64,000 bases of DNA from Prolixibacter bellariivorans ATCC BAA-1284 (GTDB lineage Bacteria; Bacteroidota; Bacteroidia; Bacteroidales; Prolixibacteraceae), in assembly GCF_000621705.1 (NCBI RefSeq), contig NZ_JHXO01000015.1, positions 5,107 to 69,106 on the forward strand, written 5' to 3'. This document shows positions 45,240 through 53,976 of the stretch, in pieces; within the stretch, counting starts at the first letter, position 1; each line of letters starts with the position of its first letter. The position numbers and the translations under genes were made by a program. The notes below the pieces were generated by a model, which saw only the letters and a program-made list of their open reading frames with translations, made no database searches and was not told the DNA's origin.

Positions 45240-45848
45240 AAAATAAAAATAATGGAGAAGAAATATTAAGCATTGAAGTATATTAATAACCCAAAATTGG
45301 AGTCGATAAATTAATGGAAATCTCTATCGGGTGATCATAATGGATAGGTTTTTTCATTGATTTGTCGTAAATTAATTCTGCTTTAATAAATTGATTATTA
45401 AAATTATCTGACTGGCCAGGTGCTAACATAACACAAGATGTTTGCTACAGTGTACACATATTTAGCCATGTAATCATTTTTATTATAGAGAATATCCGGG
45501 AGGAAGAATATGCACGTTATTCGTCCACCTTAAGAAGCATTGATGTTTCCCGTTGTATATCCCGAAAATTTAGATGAACCAAGATTCCCGGTCAATGATA
45601 TTACATGTCATCCTGACATCGATTTCTGGAGAGAAACCAGGAGCGTGTTTATTTCAATGGTGATGTGAATGAATTGAATTAACTGAGGACCCGGCATTTC
45701 CTAAATTGCCGAATACCTGAATTCATTTCATCTTTTATGCAATATCCAGTGATGGGGAGTCTTGCCCGGGCTTCTGAGTGGTATTCGGTTTTTACCGAAA
45801 CGTCGAAAAATAATTGTCTTGACAAAAAACTCCCAAAAGTTAAATCAA

Positions 45849-47219
45849 ATGAAATCTATACTGTTAACCTTTTGTCTTGTTTTTCTGTGTGTCGGTTTTG
45901 TTCCTGAATCAGCCATCGCACAAAGAAAAATGAACCTCAAATCCGGACAGCATTTCCGGACCCCCAATCCATATCCATCTTTCTGGAATTGGAATTACCA
46001 TCATCGAAAGCCAGACGATCCTGTTTTTCATCGCCATGTCACTGAACCTTTGTTACAACCCGGACCTTTGGGCAGTTGGGAAGAGGAGAGTGCATCACAT
46101 CCCCGTGTACTGTTCGACGGAAAAATTTACCGCATGTGGTACATGGGCATGGATTACGATTACAAGCGTGGACTGGGATTAGCCATGTCGAAGGACGGTG
46201 TTCACTGGACCAAGTATGAGGGGAATCCGGTATTGGGGCCGGGGGAAGAAGGTGAATGGGATGACTATGGCCCAGAAGTACCGGCCATTATTTACGATAA
46301 AAAGGAATGCCTTTTCAAGATGTGGTATATGGGCGCCAATGAACCATATGCCTCCATCGGTTCCGGTTACGCCTGGTCGAAAGATGGTATTCACTGGACT
46401 AAATATGAGCACAATCCTGTACTGAAAATCGGAGAAGAAGGAGAGTGGGATCAGTATTATGCCGCCTTGGAAACCGTCGTTTACGATGGGAGAATCTACC
46501 GGGGGTGGTACACGGGTTTCCAGGATGATTCCTGGTATGCACACATTGGTTATTGTTGGTCAAAAGATGGTATCCACTGGCACAAATACAAGGAAAACCC
46601 GGTACTGGCTCCCGTTCCCGGAACCTGGAATGAAGCCGGAATATGGGTCTCCAGTGTGGTGCACAAAGACGGCCTTTACTACATGTTCTATGACGGCGGT
46701 GATTATGCCGGCAGCAATTCTATTGCTTATGCTACGTCGAAAGATGGAAAGAACTGGGAACCTTATGAGGATAATCCTATTTTCTTTGCATCCGATAGTG
46801 GATTCGACGACTTTTGGGTACTCACTCCCTGGGTGAAGTATATGCGACATGAATGGAAAATGTGGTACACAGCCATTAATCAGGATTGGGTGCAATCGAT
46901 GGGTTATGCTTCTTCGCGTGAACATCCGTATATTCATCAGCGGCAGATAGCCCGTGTCAACCATCATTGTATTGAAAGCATAGAACCTAACCCGTGCAGT
47001 GATTATGCGACTATTCGAATCAAAATGGAGCAGCCGGGAATGGTATCTATGAATATCCTCCGAACTGATGGAAGCCTGGTACAACAGCTGGTTAACCGGA
47101 AATATGAAGCAGGTACCCACGAAATACATTTCAACGCCTCTGCCTTACACAACGGAGTCTATCTCTGCAATCTGAAATTAAATGATTATAAGGAAACGAA
47201 GATGATGGTGAAGAACTGA
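45849..47219 (+). CDS. T9SS-exported glycosidase-like beta-propeller protein
   Basis: I place the start at the ATG at 45849, directly before a signal peptide (MKSILLTF...PESAIAQ), giving 456 residues; an upstream in-frame ATG at 45762 would put 29 charged residues ahead of it. The body has five repeats of a blade motif like SKDGIHWTKYEHNPVL alternating with KMWYMG or FYDGG strands. This is the pattern of GH43/GH32/GH130-type five-bladed propellers. No catalytic acids were assigned. The last ~80 residues (from SIEPNPCSDYATIRI to KMMVKN) are a type IX secretion sorting domain. It is probably a surface or secreted carbohydrate-binding or carbohydrate-cleaving protein, transcribed alone and ended by a clear terminator. 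Confidence 0.82.
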   Translation: MKSILLTFCLVFLCVGFVPESAIAQRKMNLKSGQHFRTPNPYPSFWNWNYHHRKPDDPVFHRHVTEPLLQPGPLGSWEEESASHPRVLFDGKIYRMWYMGMDYDYKRGLGLAMSKDGVHWTKYEGNPVLGPGEEGEWDDYGPEVPAIIYDKKECLFKMWYMGANEPYASIGSGYAWSKDGIHWTKYEHNPVLKIGEEGEWDQYYAALETVVYDGRIYRGWYTGFQDDSWYAHIGYCWSKDGIHWHKYKENPVLAPVPGTWNEAGIWVSSVVHKDGLYYMFYDGGDYAGSNSIAYATSKDGKNWEPYEDNPIFFASDSGFDDFWVLTPWVKYMRHEWKMWYTAINQDWVQSMGYASSREHPYIHQRQIARVNHHCIESIEPNPCSDYATIRIKMEQPGMVSMNILRTDGSLVQQLVNRKYEAGTHEIHFNASALHNGVYLCNLKLNDYKETKMMVKN

Positions 47220-47244
47220 GCGGGTGACTGTTGTTTGGAAAAGA

Positions 47245-47280
47245 GAAGGCCGTCTGCCTGATTAGATGGCCTTCTTTTTT
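47245..47280 (+). terminator. Rho-independent terminator
   Basis: An 11-bp stem with one G-T wobble (47245-47255 with 47264-47274), an 8-base loop and six T residues. It lies 25 bp after the stop codon of the T9SS-exported protein. Confidence 0.9.
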
Positions 47281-47593
47281 CGTAATAAAAGCGGGGACTT
47301 GGCCGGTGCTTGTTGGTTTGCGAGGATTAGGGCTCGGAGATACGGTGAGGGGAATGGATGAGGTCATCAAATGATTCCCCCGGGAGGCTTGCCCCCAGTA
47401 GGTTTGCCCCGGGGATAGTTGGTTTTACGAAATTTTTTTATTCCAATCGATTGTTCTAATCGCCAAATGCTTTGCTGCTTGCATGAGATTTATCATCCTG
47501 TTATATTGCGAGCTTCCGGACATCTGATAGTATTTTATGCTACATTTGTGACTCAGACAGACAAAGCAGATTGGTTAACTAACTAACAAAAGA
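47281..47593. other. Intergenic region with C-rich tandem motif
   Basis: About 310 bp. Two palindromic C/G blocks (CCCCCGGG at 47377-47384, CCCCGGGG at 47407-47414) flank a repeated GGCTTGCCCC/GGTTTGCCCC unit. A TACATTTG element (47541-47548) fits the Bacteroidota -7 consensus for the lipoprotein gene that follows. No gene is supported. Confidence 0.4.
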
Positions 47594-49402
47594 TTGAAAA
47601 AGCTTGTATTTTCTATTCTCATTGGATTGATTCCATTGATTTACTCATGTACGTATTCTACGGGAGGGGAGAATTTTGTGGACGTTGATCAAAACACCAC
47701 TCCGCCGCAGGTTCAAAACCTCACACTCGATTTGAACCAGGATACATTAGTTGTCTATCAGAAGACACGCTATAACTTTCATTTTGTTTCCGATAAACAA
47801 CCTATTTTGGGTGTGGTCATCACCTTGAATAACCAGGATTTTGTTTATGATACGGTCGTTGGTTCCATCGATATCGATCCCAAAGTTATTCCTGAAGGGG
47901 TATATTCCATGGCAATGAAAGTTTACACACATACCGGCACGGGAAGTCTGGCCGATAAGACGGGAACCGAAGCGTACCTCTTTCAAAAAACGTGGGTTGT
48001 CATCGTCGAACATCCCAGGGCGCCCGACTTGAAAGTGACTTCATCCATCGAAAATGGATTTCTTCGGTTTCATTGGGACAAATTCGATTCGCCTTTCTTT
48101 TATTCTTATCGGTTATTCATCGATAACAGCGGTATTGGCGCTTCTTATGATCATGAGTTTACTGATTCCAATATCACTTCGTTTGTCGATTCATTTTATG
48201 TGGGAGGAAAAATCAGGTTGCAGCTTTTTGCCAAATATCGAGACCTGGACGGGAACATAAAAGCTACTGAGTTTGATTATACCTATGACTATCCCCTGGA
48301 GATGCATATTCAGGAAAATCCCGATAGCCTAACCGTCAGCTGGCCGTCGCAACCTTTTCAGAGTAAAGCCTTTTTCAGCACAAGCCAAAGTATCGACAAA
48401 ACAGCAATGGGGGCTGACACGTCGATAACCCTCCCTGCACCGGGTATGGGCAGGACTATCGATTATCAACTCGAATTCCAACCTGTGAAAAAGTGGCGGG
48501 ATTTCTATCTTACTTATTACCAGATGAAGCGATATACACTGGGAGTCGACGACGGTCAAAGCTTTACCGAAGTGGTCTACGATCCCTCAATTCACTCTTT
48601 TTTCGTGAAGTCGGCCGACTACCTCCGAAGACTGGATGCACATCTGGAAGTGATTGCCAGCTACGACCACTCCTATGATTACAAGGATAATCATTCCCTG
48701 GCCATTTCGAAGAATCATCAAACGGTGTATGCCGTTATCGCTCAGCAACGCCGGAAATTCAGCATGACCCTCTTAAATGACCTGGGTGGTATGCCCAACG
48801 GTTTTGGGGATAATGCGACCTTCCGGGTCGTAAAAAACCTGAACGATACGATTTTCCTGGTAGGGCATAACAGTAATTTTTCGTTATTGAATATTTTAAG
48901 TAACCGGGTGATTACTACGACAGACCCACTTCGTACTTCCGGCTCGATTGCTTATTATCAATTTGCCGTGTCATCCGACGGACACTATGCTGCGTTTGCT
49001 AATGAACTCGGAGTGAGTGTATACGAGGTGGTGAACGACAGGCAGTTCGTTTTGCAGTATGAGAATTCCAACGCCTACTACAGTTGCTTGTTTAATCCGC
49101 GAGAACCAAACGAATTGGTGTTGAATGCACAGGATGGGATTCATGTGATGGACTGTTCAACCGGTCAAATCACTCGTAATCTAAACCAGTTTGTGGCGAA
49201 CCCTATCAATTTCGATCCGGTAACCAATAACTTGTTGCTGGTCTCCAATTCCCAAAAGAAAATATATGTGTACGATTATGAAAATAACGTGGTGAAGCTT
49301 ACGCTGAATCATCGGGCCAGTGCCTGGGATTTTCGTTTGCTGAACAACACCATTTTGTTCGACGCCGGTTATCATTTAGCAGTATCAGATTATGTCCATT
49401 AA
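47594..49402 (+). CDS. Putative surface lipoprotein with beta-propeller-like C-terminal half
   Basis: A 602-residue protein. The start appears to be TTG at 47594, followed at once by a lipoprotein signal peptide with the lipobox IYSC (Cys19). The N-terminal half is beta-rich with immunoglobulin-like sections. The second half has WD40/PQQ-like strands (for example GIHVMDCSTGQI, KIYVYDYENNVV) suggesting a propeller. No family name is certain. Its last 11 bp overlap the start of the outer-membrane barrel gene, so the two are probably made together and may act as a surface pair. Confidence 0.78.
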   Translation: MKKLVFSILIGLIPLIYSCTYSTGGENFVDVDQNTTPPQVQNLTLDLNQDTLVVYQKTRYNFHFVSDKQPILGVVITLNNQDFVYDTVVGSIDIDPKVIPEGVYSMAMKVYTHTGTGSLADKTGTEAYLFQKTWVVIVEHPRAPDLKVTSSIENGFLRFHWDKFDSPFFYSYRLFIDNSGIGASYDHEFTDSNITSFVDSFYVGGKIRLQLFAKYRDLDGNIKATEFDYTYDYPLEMHIQENPDSLTVSWPSQPFQSKAFFSTSQSIDKTAMGADTSITLPAPGMGRTIDYQLEFQPVKKWRDFYLTYYQMKRYTLGVDDGQSFTEVVYDPSIHSFFVKSADYLRRLDAHLEVIASYDHSYDYKDNHSLAISKNHQTVYAVIAQQRRKFSMTLLNDLGGMPNGFGDNATFRVVKNLNDTIFLVGHNSNFSLLNILSNRVITTTDPLRTSGSIAYYQFAVSSDGHYAAFANELGVSVYEVVNDRQFVLQYENSNAYYSCLFNPREPNELVLNAQDGIHVMDCSTGQITRNLNQFVANPINFDPVTNNLLLVSNSQKKIYVYDYENNVVKLTLNHRASAWDFRLLNNTILFDAGYHLAVSDYVH

Positions 49403-50102
49403 AAGAATTATACCGCTCGTTTCCCTTTGTTTCATTAGTATAGGTCTGAAAGGGCAGGGGTTTGAATTTCGCCCGGCCATTGGTTGGGGTACGTATGCGA
49501 TGGCTGATTTTAAAGATTTTCAGCAGTACGCTATTCCCGATATAGGGGTGAATGTGAAAAGTGTGAAAGAGTTTCCGGGCTATGCCAATTTCGGAGCCGA
49601 TGTGTTATACTATTTGAATCCTTCGTTCGGTTTTGGGGGTACTACTGGTTATTATTCCACCGGTGCCCGAAATAGCTATGCCGATTATTCGGGGTCGTAT
49701 AGGATGGATATTAAAGCCAGGGCCGTGAATTTTGGTGGAATCGTTTCCTATAAACAAGAAGTTGGGAGCAACCTGTTTTTGGGACTGGAGTTGTCTTCCG
49801 GCATTAAGCTTGCTAATATTGATATAGCTGAAAAATTAGTTATTCCCAGTCAGGGGTTTGACGAAACATATCAGTTCGAAAGCCACAACTGGTGGATGAT
49901 GCCACAGGTCAGGATAAGTCGCTATTTTTTTACCGACATCTCTTTTGGTATTTATGCAGGTTATGAATATAATGCGAAAAGCAAAATAGAAACCAGGGAA
50001 AACGTTCTGCACTATCTGGTCGGTGAGCATGGTCCGGTTAAGCAGGATTGGTCGGGAACCCGAGTCGGCGTTTATGTGACGATTCCTATGAATAATTTAT
50101 AG
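49392..50102 (+). CDS. Outer-membrane beta-barrel protein
   Basis: A 236-residue protein with a signal peptide ending at about residue 21 (ISIGLKGQ). The rest is an alternation of short amphipathic strands and glycine/tyrosine-rich turns (FGADVLYYLNPSFGFGGTT, LFLGLELSSGIKL, ISFGIYAGYEY), typical of eight-stranded outer-membrane barrels. The last residues (YVTIPMNNL) form a terminal strand. The start overlaps the lipoprotein gene by 11 bp in another frame. Channel, adhesin or anchoring roles are all possible. Confidence 0.75.
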   Translation: MSIKRIIPLVSLCFISIGLKGQGFEFRPAIGWGTYAMADFKDFQQYAIPDIGVNVKSVKEFPGYANFGADVLYYLNPSFGFGGTTGYYSTGARNSYADYSGSYRMDIKARAVNFGGIVSYKQEVGSNLFLGLELSSGIKLANIDIAEKLVIPSQGFDETYQFESHNWWMMPQVRISRYFFTDISFGIYAGYEYNAKSKIETRENVLHYLVGEHGPVKQDWSGTRVGVYVTIPMNNL

Positions 50103-50173
50103 TGTAGCAGGTTGTGGCGTAGTCTCAAGCAGAGGGTGATGTCGCAATATTCTTCCGGATTCCTTTAGCTTCC

Positions 50174-50207
50174 TTGCAAGCCAAAAGTCAAAAACTTCCT
50201 ATTTTTG
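50174..50207 (+). promoter_or_regulatory. Candidate lplA promoter
   Basis: TTG (50174-50176) and TATTTTTG (50200-50207) fit the Bacteroidota pattern, with a spacer of 23 bases, slightly long. The -7 element is 16 bp before the lplA ATG. Confidence 0.5.
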
Positions 50208-50223
50208 CAAAAAAATTTCATTC

Positions 50224-51210
50224 ATGCTGATTATCGATTCGCCCTCAAATAACGCCTGGTTCAACATTGCTTCCGAAGAGTATTTGCTCGACAAATATCC
50301 GGATGACGAGATTTTTCTCCTTTATGTAAATGCGCCTTCCATCATTGTGGGACGGTTCCAGAATACATTGGCGGAAATCAACCTCGATTATGTCAAGAAA
50401 AACAAAATCAAGGTAGTTCGCCGGATGTCGGGCGGTGGTGCCGTGTACCACGACCTGGGTAATCTGAACTTTTCGTTTCATACGCCTTTGGGAGACGACG
50501 ATTTTTCCGATTTCTCGAAGTTCACCCAACCGGTGGTCGATTTGCTGAACAGCCTGGATGTCCCGGCTAAGCTGGAAGGACGCAATGATTTGGTGGTCGA
50601 CGGCAAGAAATTCAGTGGCAATGCCAAACTGGCCCGCAAGGGGAAAATGATTCAGCACGGTACCATTTTGCTGGACTCTGAAATGCAGGTATTGAGCGAA
50701 GCATTGAAAATCAATCCGCTGAAATTCCGGGATAAAGCGGTGAAGTCGGCCCGCGCCCGTGTAACCAACCTGATTGATTATTTTCCGGGCGGAATGACGG
50801 TCGACAAGTTCAAGCAATTGCTTATTGGGCAAATCATGAAAGAAAATGGCGATGATACAACCATTCACCACCTGCGGCCCGACGAAGTGGCGAAAATTGA
50901 GCAACTGGCCGCGGAAAAGTACAGTACCTGGGATTGGAACTTTGGTGGTTCGCCCAACTACGATTTCAACAAAGCCATTAAGGTACCTGCCGGATTCATT
51001 GAACTGCACATGGATGTGAAGAAAGGCATCATTCAGAAAGCAAGAATCTTCGGCGATTTCTTTGCCTCACGCCCCATCGAAGAGCTCGAAGAAAAGCTGG
51101 TTGGTGTGCCGCACGAAACCAACAACATCCGGCAAACTCTATCATCGGTGAGCTTAACCGACTACTTTGGGAAGGTAACAACGGAGGAAATAGTGGAGCT
51201 GTTTAGCTAG
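50224..51210 (+). CDS. lplA: Lipoate-protein ligase A
   Basis: A 328-residue cytoplasmic enzyme that activates lipoate with ATP and attaches it to lysines of lipoyl domains in 2-oxoacid dehydrogenases and the glycine cleavage system. The family motifs are RRMSGGGAVYHDLGN (residues 66-80) and GRNDLVVDGKKFSGNA (119-134); in the latter the lysine before the SG motif binds lipoyl-AMP. The C-terminal accessory domain (about 250-328) is present, so this is the full-length, self-sufficient form. It stands alone, with a promoter of its own. Confidence 0.93.
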   Translation: MLIIDSPSNNAWFNIASEEYLLDKYPDDEIFLLYVNAPSIIVGRFQNTLAEINLDYVKKNKIKVVRRMSGGGAVYHDLGNLNFSFHTPLGDDDFSDFSKFTQPVVDLLNSLDVPAKLEGRNDLVVDGKKFSGNAKLARKGKMIQHGTILLDSEMQVLSEALKINPLKFRDKAVKSARARVTNLIDYFPGGMTVDKFKQLLIGQIMKENGDDTTIHHLRPDEVAKIEQLAAEKYSTWDWNFGGSPNYDFNKAIKVPAGFIELHMDVKKGIIQKARIFGDFFASRPIEELEEKLVGVPHETNNIRQTLSSVSLTDYFGKVTTEEIVELFS

Positions 51211-51286
51211 TGAAAACGGGATGGCTGCGAAATGCTTTATCGTATTTTATAAGCGTTTATTTGCTTACTCTCTCCTTGGAGTGCCT

Positions 51287-52471
51287 TTAATAATTGAAAT
51301 CGCGCGGTTCACCCCTCATTTCGCGTGCGTCTAATATGGCTTCCCGCAATTGCTCTCGTATCATTTGGTAGGTGTCGTTCATACCGAACTTGTTGTCTAA
51401 CTCATACGTAAAGCCCAGCTCTTTGTAGGTTACATACTGTTCGTAAACCGTATCGAGCGCCTCGGCTACTTTTTGATTTTTGTATTGAGATGCCGCCTTG
51501 AGAATGGCCTTGTACCACACCAGGTGACTATCGAAATATATCGGGCGGTCGGCATCCTGCAACGTTGCGAGAGGACCTTCCAACTCAGCGGGACTCGATT
51601 CCCGGTCGATTTTTTGAATGTGAATTTCCATCCCGTCAAACAGTTTCAGAATGTAAGGGTCGGTTTCGGTCTCACGGGCAAATTCAATATAAAAATCGAT
51701 ATACCCCGACAATACCGGACGCTTATCGGCTGGTGGCGGCGGACTCTTCTTTGCCGGTTTTGCTTTTTTTTGCGTCTTCCTCGCCAGGTTGATGTACATT
51801 TCTTCTATCGGCCCCTTCTTGTCGGGAAGCAAAAGCAGCAGGTTCGTCCCCATGCGACTGTCGTAATACTCAAACCAATCGGGCATGTCACTATAATTGC
51901 CGTTTTCATCTTTTTCCATCACATGCTGATAATCCGGTATGTCCAATTCCCAGGGACGCCGCGGATACGGATCGTCGAGCGACAAGAGAAAGCTTTTCAT
52001 TAACGCTATTTCTTCCGGGGTAATCATCGGGATGAAAGGACAGGCCATAATGTTTTGGTGCCAATATAAGAAGTCGAACGATATTTTTACCTCTTCAATC
52101 TCAAGCTGCCCCGCCCGCCACTGCAGTTCCATGTTGAACAGTTTCTTCTTCAAAATACTCTTCAGCGCCTCAGTCGCGTAGTTCTGGTACTTGAGTTCCA
52201 GGGTATCGCGTTCGTTTAGCAAACCAAAGTAATAGTTATACGACTTGACGAGTGATATTTTCCAGTCGACATACCGACTGATGAAATCATCTTTGCTCTG
52301 GTCGGCATACTTTTCCAGGTACTTTTTTCCTTTCTCCGATTCTTTTAACTCGGTGGCAAACTGCGTTGCCAGCTTTTTGAAGAACTGTTCATATTCCACT
52401 TTGTCCTCGGGAATAAGCTCTTTCCGGTAGGGGAAATGATCGAAGTTGACAGAGACCCTGTTTTTTTTCAT
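51287..52471 (-). CDS. Conserved-looking protein of unknown function
   Basis: A 394-residue soluble protein with no signal peptide or membrane segment. The N-terminal two thirds are largely helical and charged. A Lys/Ala/Pro linker (KKAKPAKKSPPPP, about residues 240-252) joins a second, mostly helical part. No motif I recognise. It converges on lplA and is followed upstream by the helical protein gene at 52616-53305 in the same direction, separated by a likely terminator. Confidence 0.7.
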   Translation of the reverse strand: MKKNRVSVNFDHFPYRKELIPEDKVEYEQFFKKLATQFATELKESEKGKKYLEKYADQSKDDFISRYVDWKISLVKSYNYYFGLLNERDTLELKYQNYATEALKSILKKKLFNMELQWRAGQLEIEEVKISFDFLYWHQNIMACPFIPMITPEEIALMKSFLLSLDDPYPRRPWELDIPDYQHVMEKDENGNYSDMPDWFEYYDSRMGTNLLLLLPDKKGPIEEMYINLARKTQKKAKPAKKSPPPPADKRPVLSGYIDFYIEFARETETDPYILKLFDGMEIHIQKIDRESSPAELEGPLATLQDADRPIYFDSHLVWYKAILKAASQYKNQKVAEALDTVYEQYVTYKELGFTYELDNKFGMNDTYQMIREQLREAILDAREMRGEPRDFNY

Positions 52472-52570
52472 TATGGCTAATTCTTGGTTAAACGTTTGTA
52501 CAAATACCGAAAATTATAGAGGGGAGCACTCAGCCTGTCCCTGGTCGCATTGCACCCTTATATTCGCAAG

Positions 52571-52592
52571 AAAGCCCCGGTTACGGGGCTTT
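52571..52592. terminator. GC-rich hairpin between two minus-strand genes
   Basis: AAAGCCCCG pairs with CGGGGCTTT across a four-base loop (GTTA). On the minus strand it follows the stop codon of the 229-residue gene by 24 bp. The T-run is short, so termination strength is uncertain. Confidence 0.6.
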
Positions 52593-52615
52593 TGTTATGT
52601 CAATACCGATTAGAC

Positions 52616-53305
52616 TTATTGTTCAGTTGCTGCATCCTCCACGGGTTCATCCTCTTCAATGGTATCCTTCGAGCCATATATCACATAATCGTTGTAATAA
52701 GCCTCGTTTGCACCTTCCCAGATATCCTTGCCGGCCTCGCATATCTCGGTAATCGACCGGTAAATCTCATTGGCGGCTCTTTCGCGTTCTACCGTTTTGG
52801 CCTCGCGGGTTGATATCAGTGTTTGCTGTTCGTCGATAGCGTCGTCGAGCACCGTAACAGCTGCTTCAATCTCCGTTAGCGTTTCTTCGGTAATGTTGCG
52901 CGAAGCCAGTTTGTCGAGCATCTCCCGGCAGGTGGTACAGATATGGTTAGCCAGGTTAATCAGGTCGGCTGCTTTAACATCCTTCAGCTTATTAAACCGG
53001 ATGGCTTTGTATTCGACCGACTGTTCGCCCAGGGCATATTTACAGCGAAAACGTAAGGTCGATAACAGCTCTTTCACCTGGGCGTAGGCCTTGTTTTTCG
53101 CATCGGTTTTCAGGGTTTGCTGTCCCAGCCAGTAGTTATCCGACGGCATTTGCCTGAAGGCCGTTACCTTGGTTTTGAGATTGGTCCGGAAAGTTTCATC
53201 GTATCCGAGAGGGGAGACTTGTTCCGCATCGCGTTCTAACAAATTATCGATACGGTCGGCACGCTGAGTTAACGTACCCATGCTAAAATTAAAACTAGTT
53301 GTCAT
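52616..53305 (-). CDS. Helical protein, possibly DUF6261 family
   Basis: A 229-residue protein, almost entirely helical, with an acidic C-terminal tail (EEDEPVEDAATEQ). It begins MTTSFNFSMGTLTQ and contains regular heptads (TLTEIEAAVTVLDDAIDEQQ) that suggest coiled-coil bundles. It resembles the uncharacterised helical proteins grouped as DUF6261 in Bacteroidota; this assignment is from memory and tentative. The function is unknown. It lies next to a 21-bp minisatellite and the NACHT-type gene, and is followed by a hairpin terminator. Confidence 0.65.
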   Translation of the reverse strand: MTTSFNFSMGTLTQRADRIDNLLERDAEQVSPLGYDETFRTNLKTKVTAFRQMPSDNYWLGQQTLKTDAKNKAYAQVKELLSTLRFRCKYALGEQSVEYKAIRFNKLKDVKAADLINLANHICTTCREMLDKLASRNITEETLTEIEAAVTVLDDAIDEQQTLISTREAKTVERERAANEIYRSITEICEAGKDIWEGANEAYYNDYVIYGSKDTIEEDEPVEDAATEQ

Positions 53306-53976
53306 GTTAATTAATTTTTATTGGTTGTCTTAGTTGCTAACTGAATAGCTTTTTGAAATTACAACGTTTTACCGCTATATGCAACTCAATTGCACCACTT
53401 TTTTATATGTTTTTTAATATAAGAGTTAATATTTTCACCGTTTTAGTTAGTATTTTCAGTGTATTCGATTGGTCTCTCATGGGAAATAAATGCCTATCCA
53501 TTGACCATGTGTTTACCTTTCTTTTTTGGTATTGCATATCATCACTTCCTCTTTGATTACTGCCATTTAGCAACCATTTCCCCCGCGGAGGAAGACATCG
53601 AAAGAGTGGAGGAAGACACCGAAAGAGGCGAGGAAAACATCGAAAAAGTGGAGGAAGACACTGAAAGAGCAGGGAAAGACATTGAAAAACCAGAGAACAA
53701 CACCGAAAGAAGTGCGACGGATAATACCAGAGCGGTGACCAACATCCCGGAAGCCGGGAATAACACGACCAACACCGCGGAAATCTGAACCAGCATGGCG
53801 AAAGGTATTACCAGAGAAGAGGAAGGGGTTGGGAGAGGAAAAAGTGAGATTCTGAAGGCGAAATGGCAAATTCCGATACGCAATTAGTAATTAACTGTTG
53901 ATTGTGAATAGTTTGTAAAACTGAATAGTTGTTTGCTGAGAGTGAATCGTTATTTTTATGATTACAAATAATTTCT
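53306..53976. other. Intergenic region with a minisatellite
   Basis: Between divergent genes. It is AT-rich at both ends and contains the 21-bp repeat array at 53588-53776. The plus-strand frame 53459-53788 reads through the array but lacks a convincing start; it is discussed under the repeat. The NACHT gene promoter should lie in 53790-53976; only partial -7 matches (TAGTTTG) were seen. Confidence 0.4.
53588..53776 (+). repeat. 21-bp tandem repeat, nine units
   Basis: Nine consecutive 21-bp units, the first GAGGAAGACATCGAAAGAGT plus one base. The first four are alike and later ones decay progressively. The period is a multiple of three, so the plus strand encodes a heptad series: EEDIERV, EEDTERG, EENIEKV, EEDTERA, GKDIEKP and so on to a stop at 53788. 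The array could be the end of a small coiled-coil protein, the relic of one, or a non-coding minisatellite. Confidence 0.8.

Larger units (their letters stand above)
44994..45848. other. Intergenic region with a tetR relic
   Basis: About 850 bp. The only structured part is the tetR relic and operator at 45100-45239. The remainder (45241-45848) is AT-rich, with no gene, hairpin or repeat that I could support. A frame upstream of 45849 merely extends the next gene. Confidence 0.5.

Noticed and set aside
45762-45848. N-terminal extension of the T9SS-exported protein
   Set aside because: The 29 residues before MKSILLTF are highly basic and would precede the signal peptide; the ATG at 45849 fits export better.
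53557-53883. Minus-strand frame rich in Ser and Val across the 21-bp repeats
   Set aside because: Its apparent hydrophobic repeats are only the antisense reading of the heptad minisatellite.
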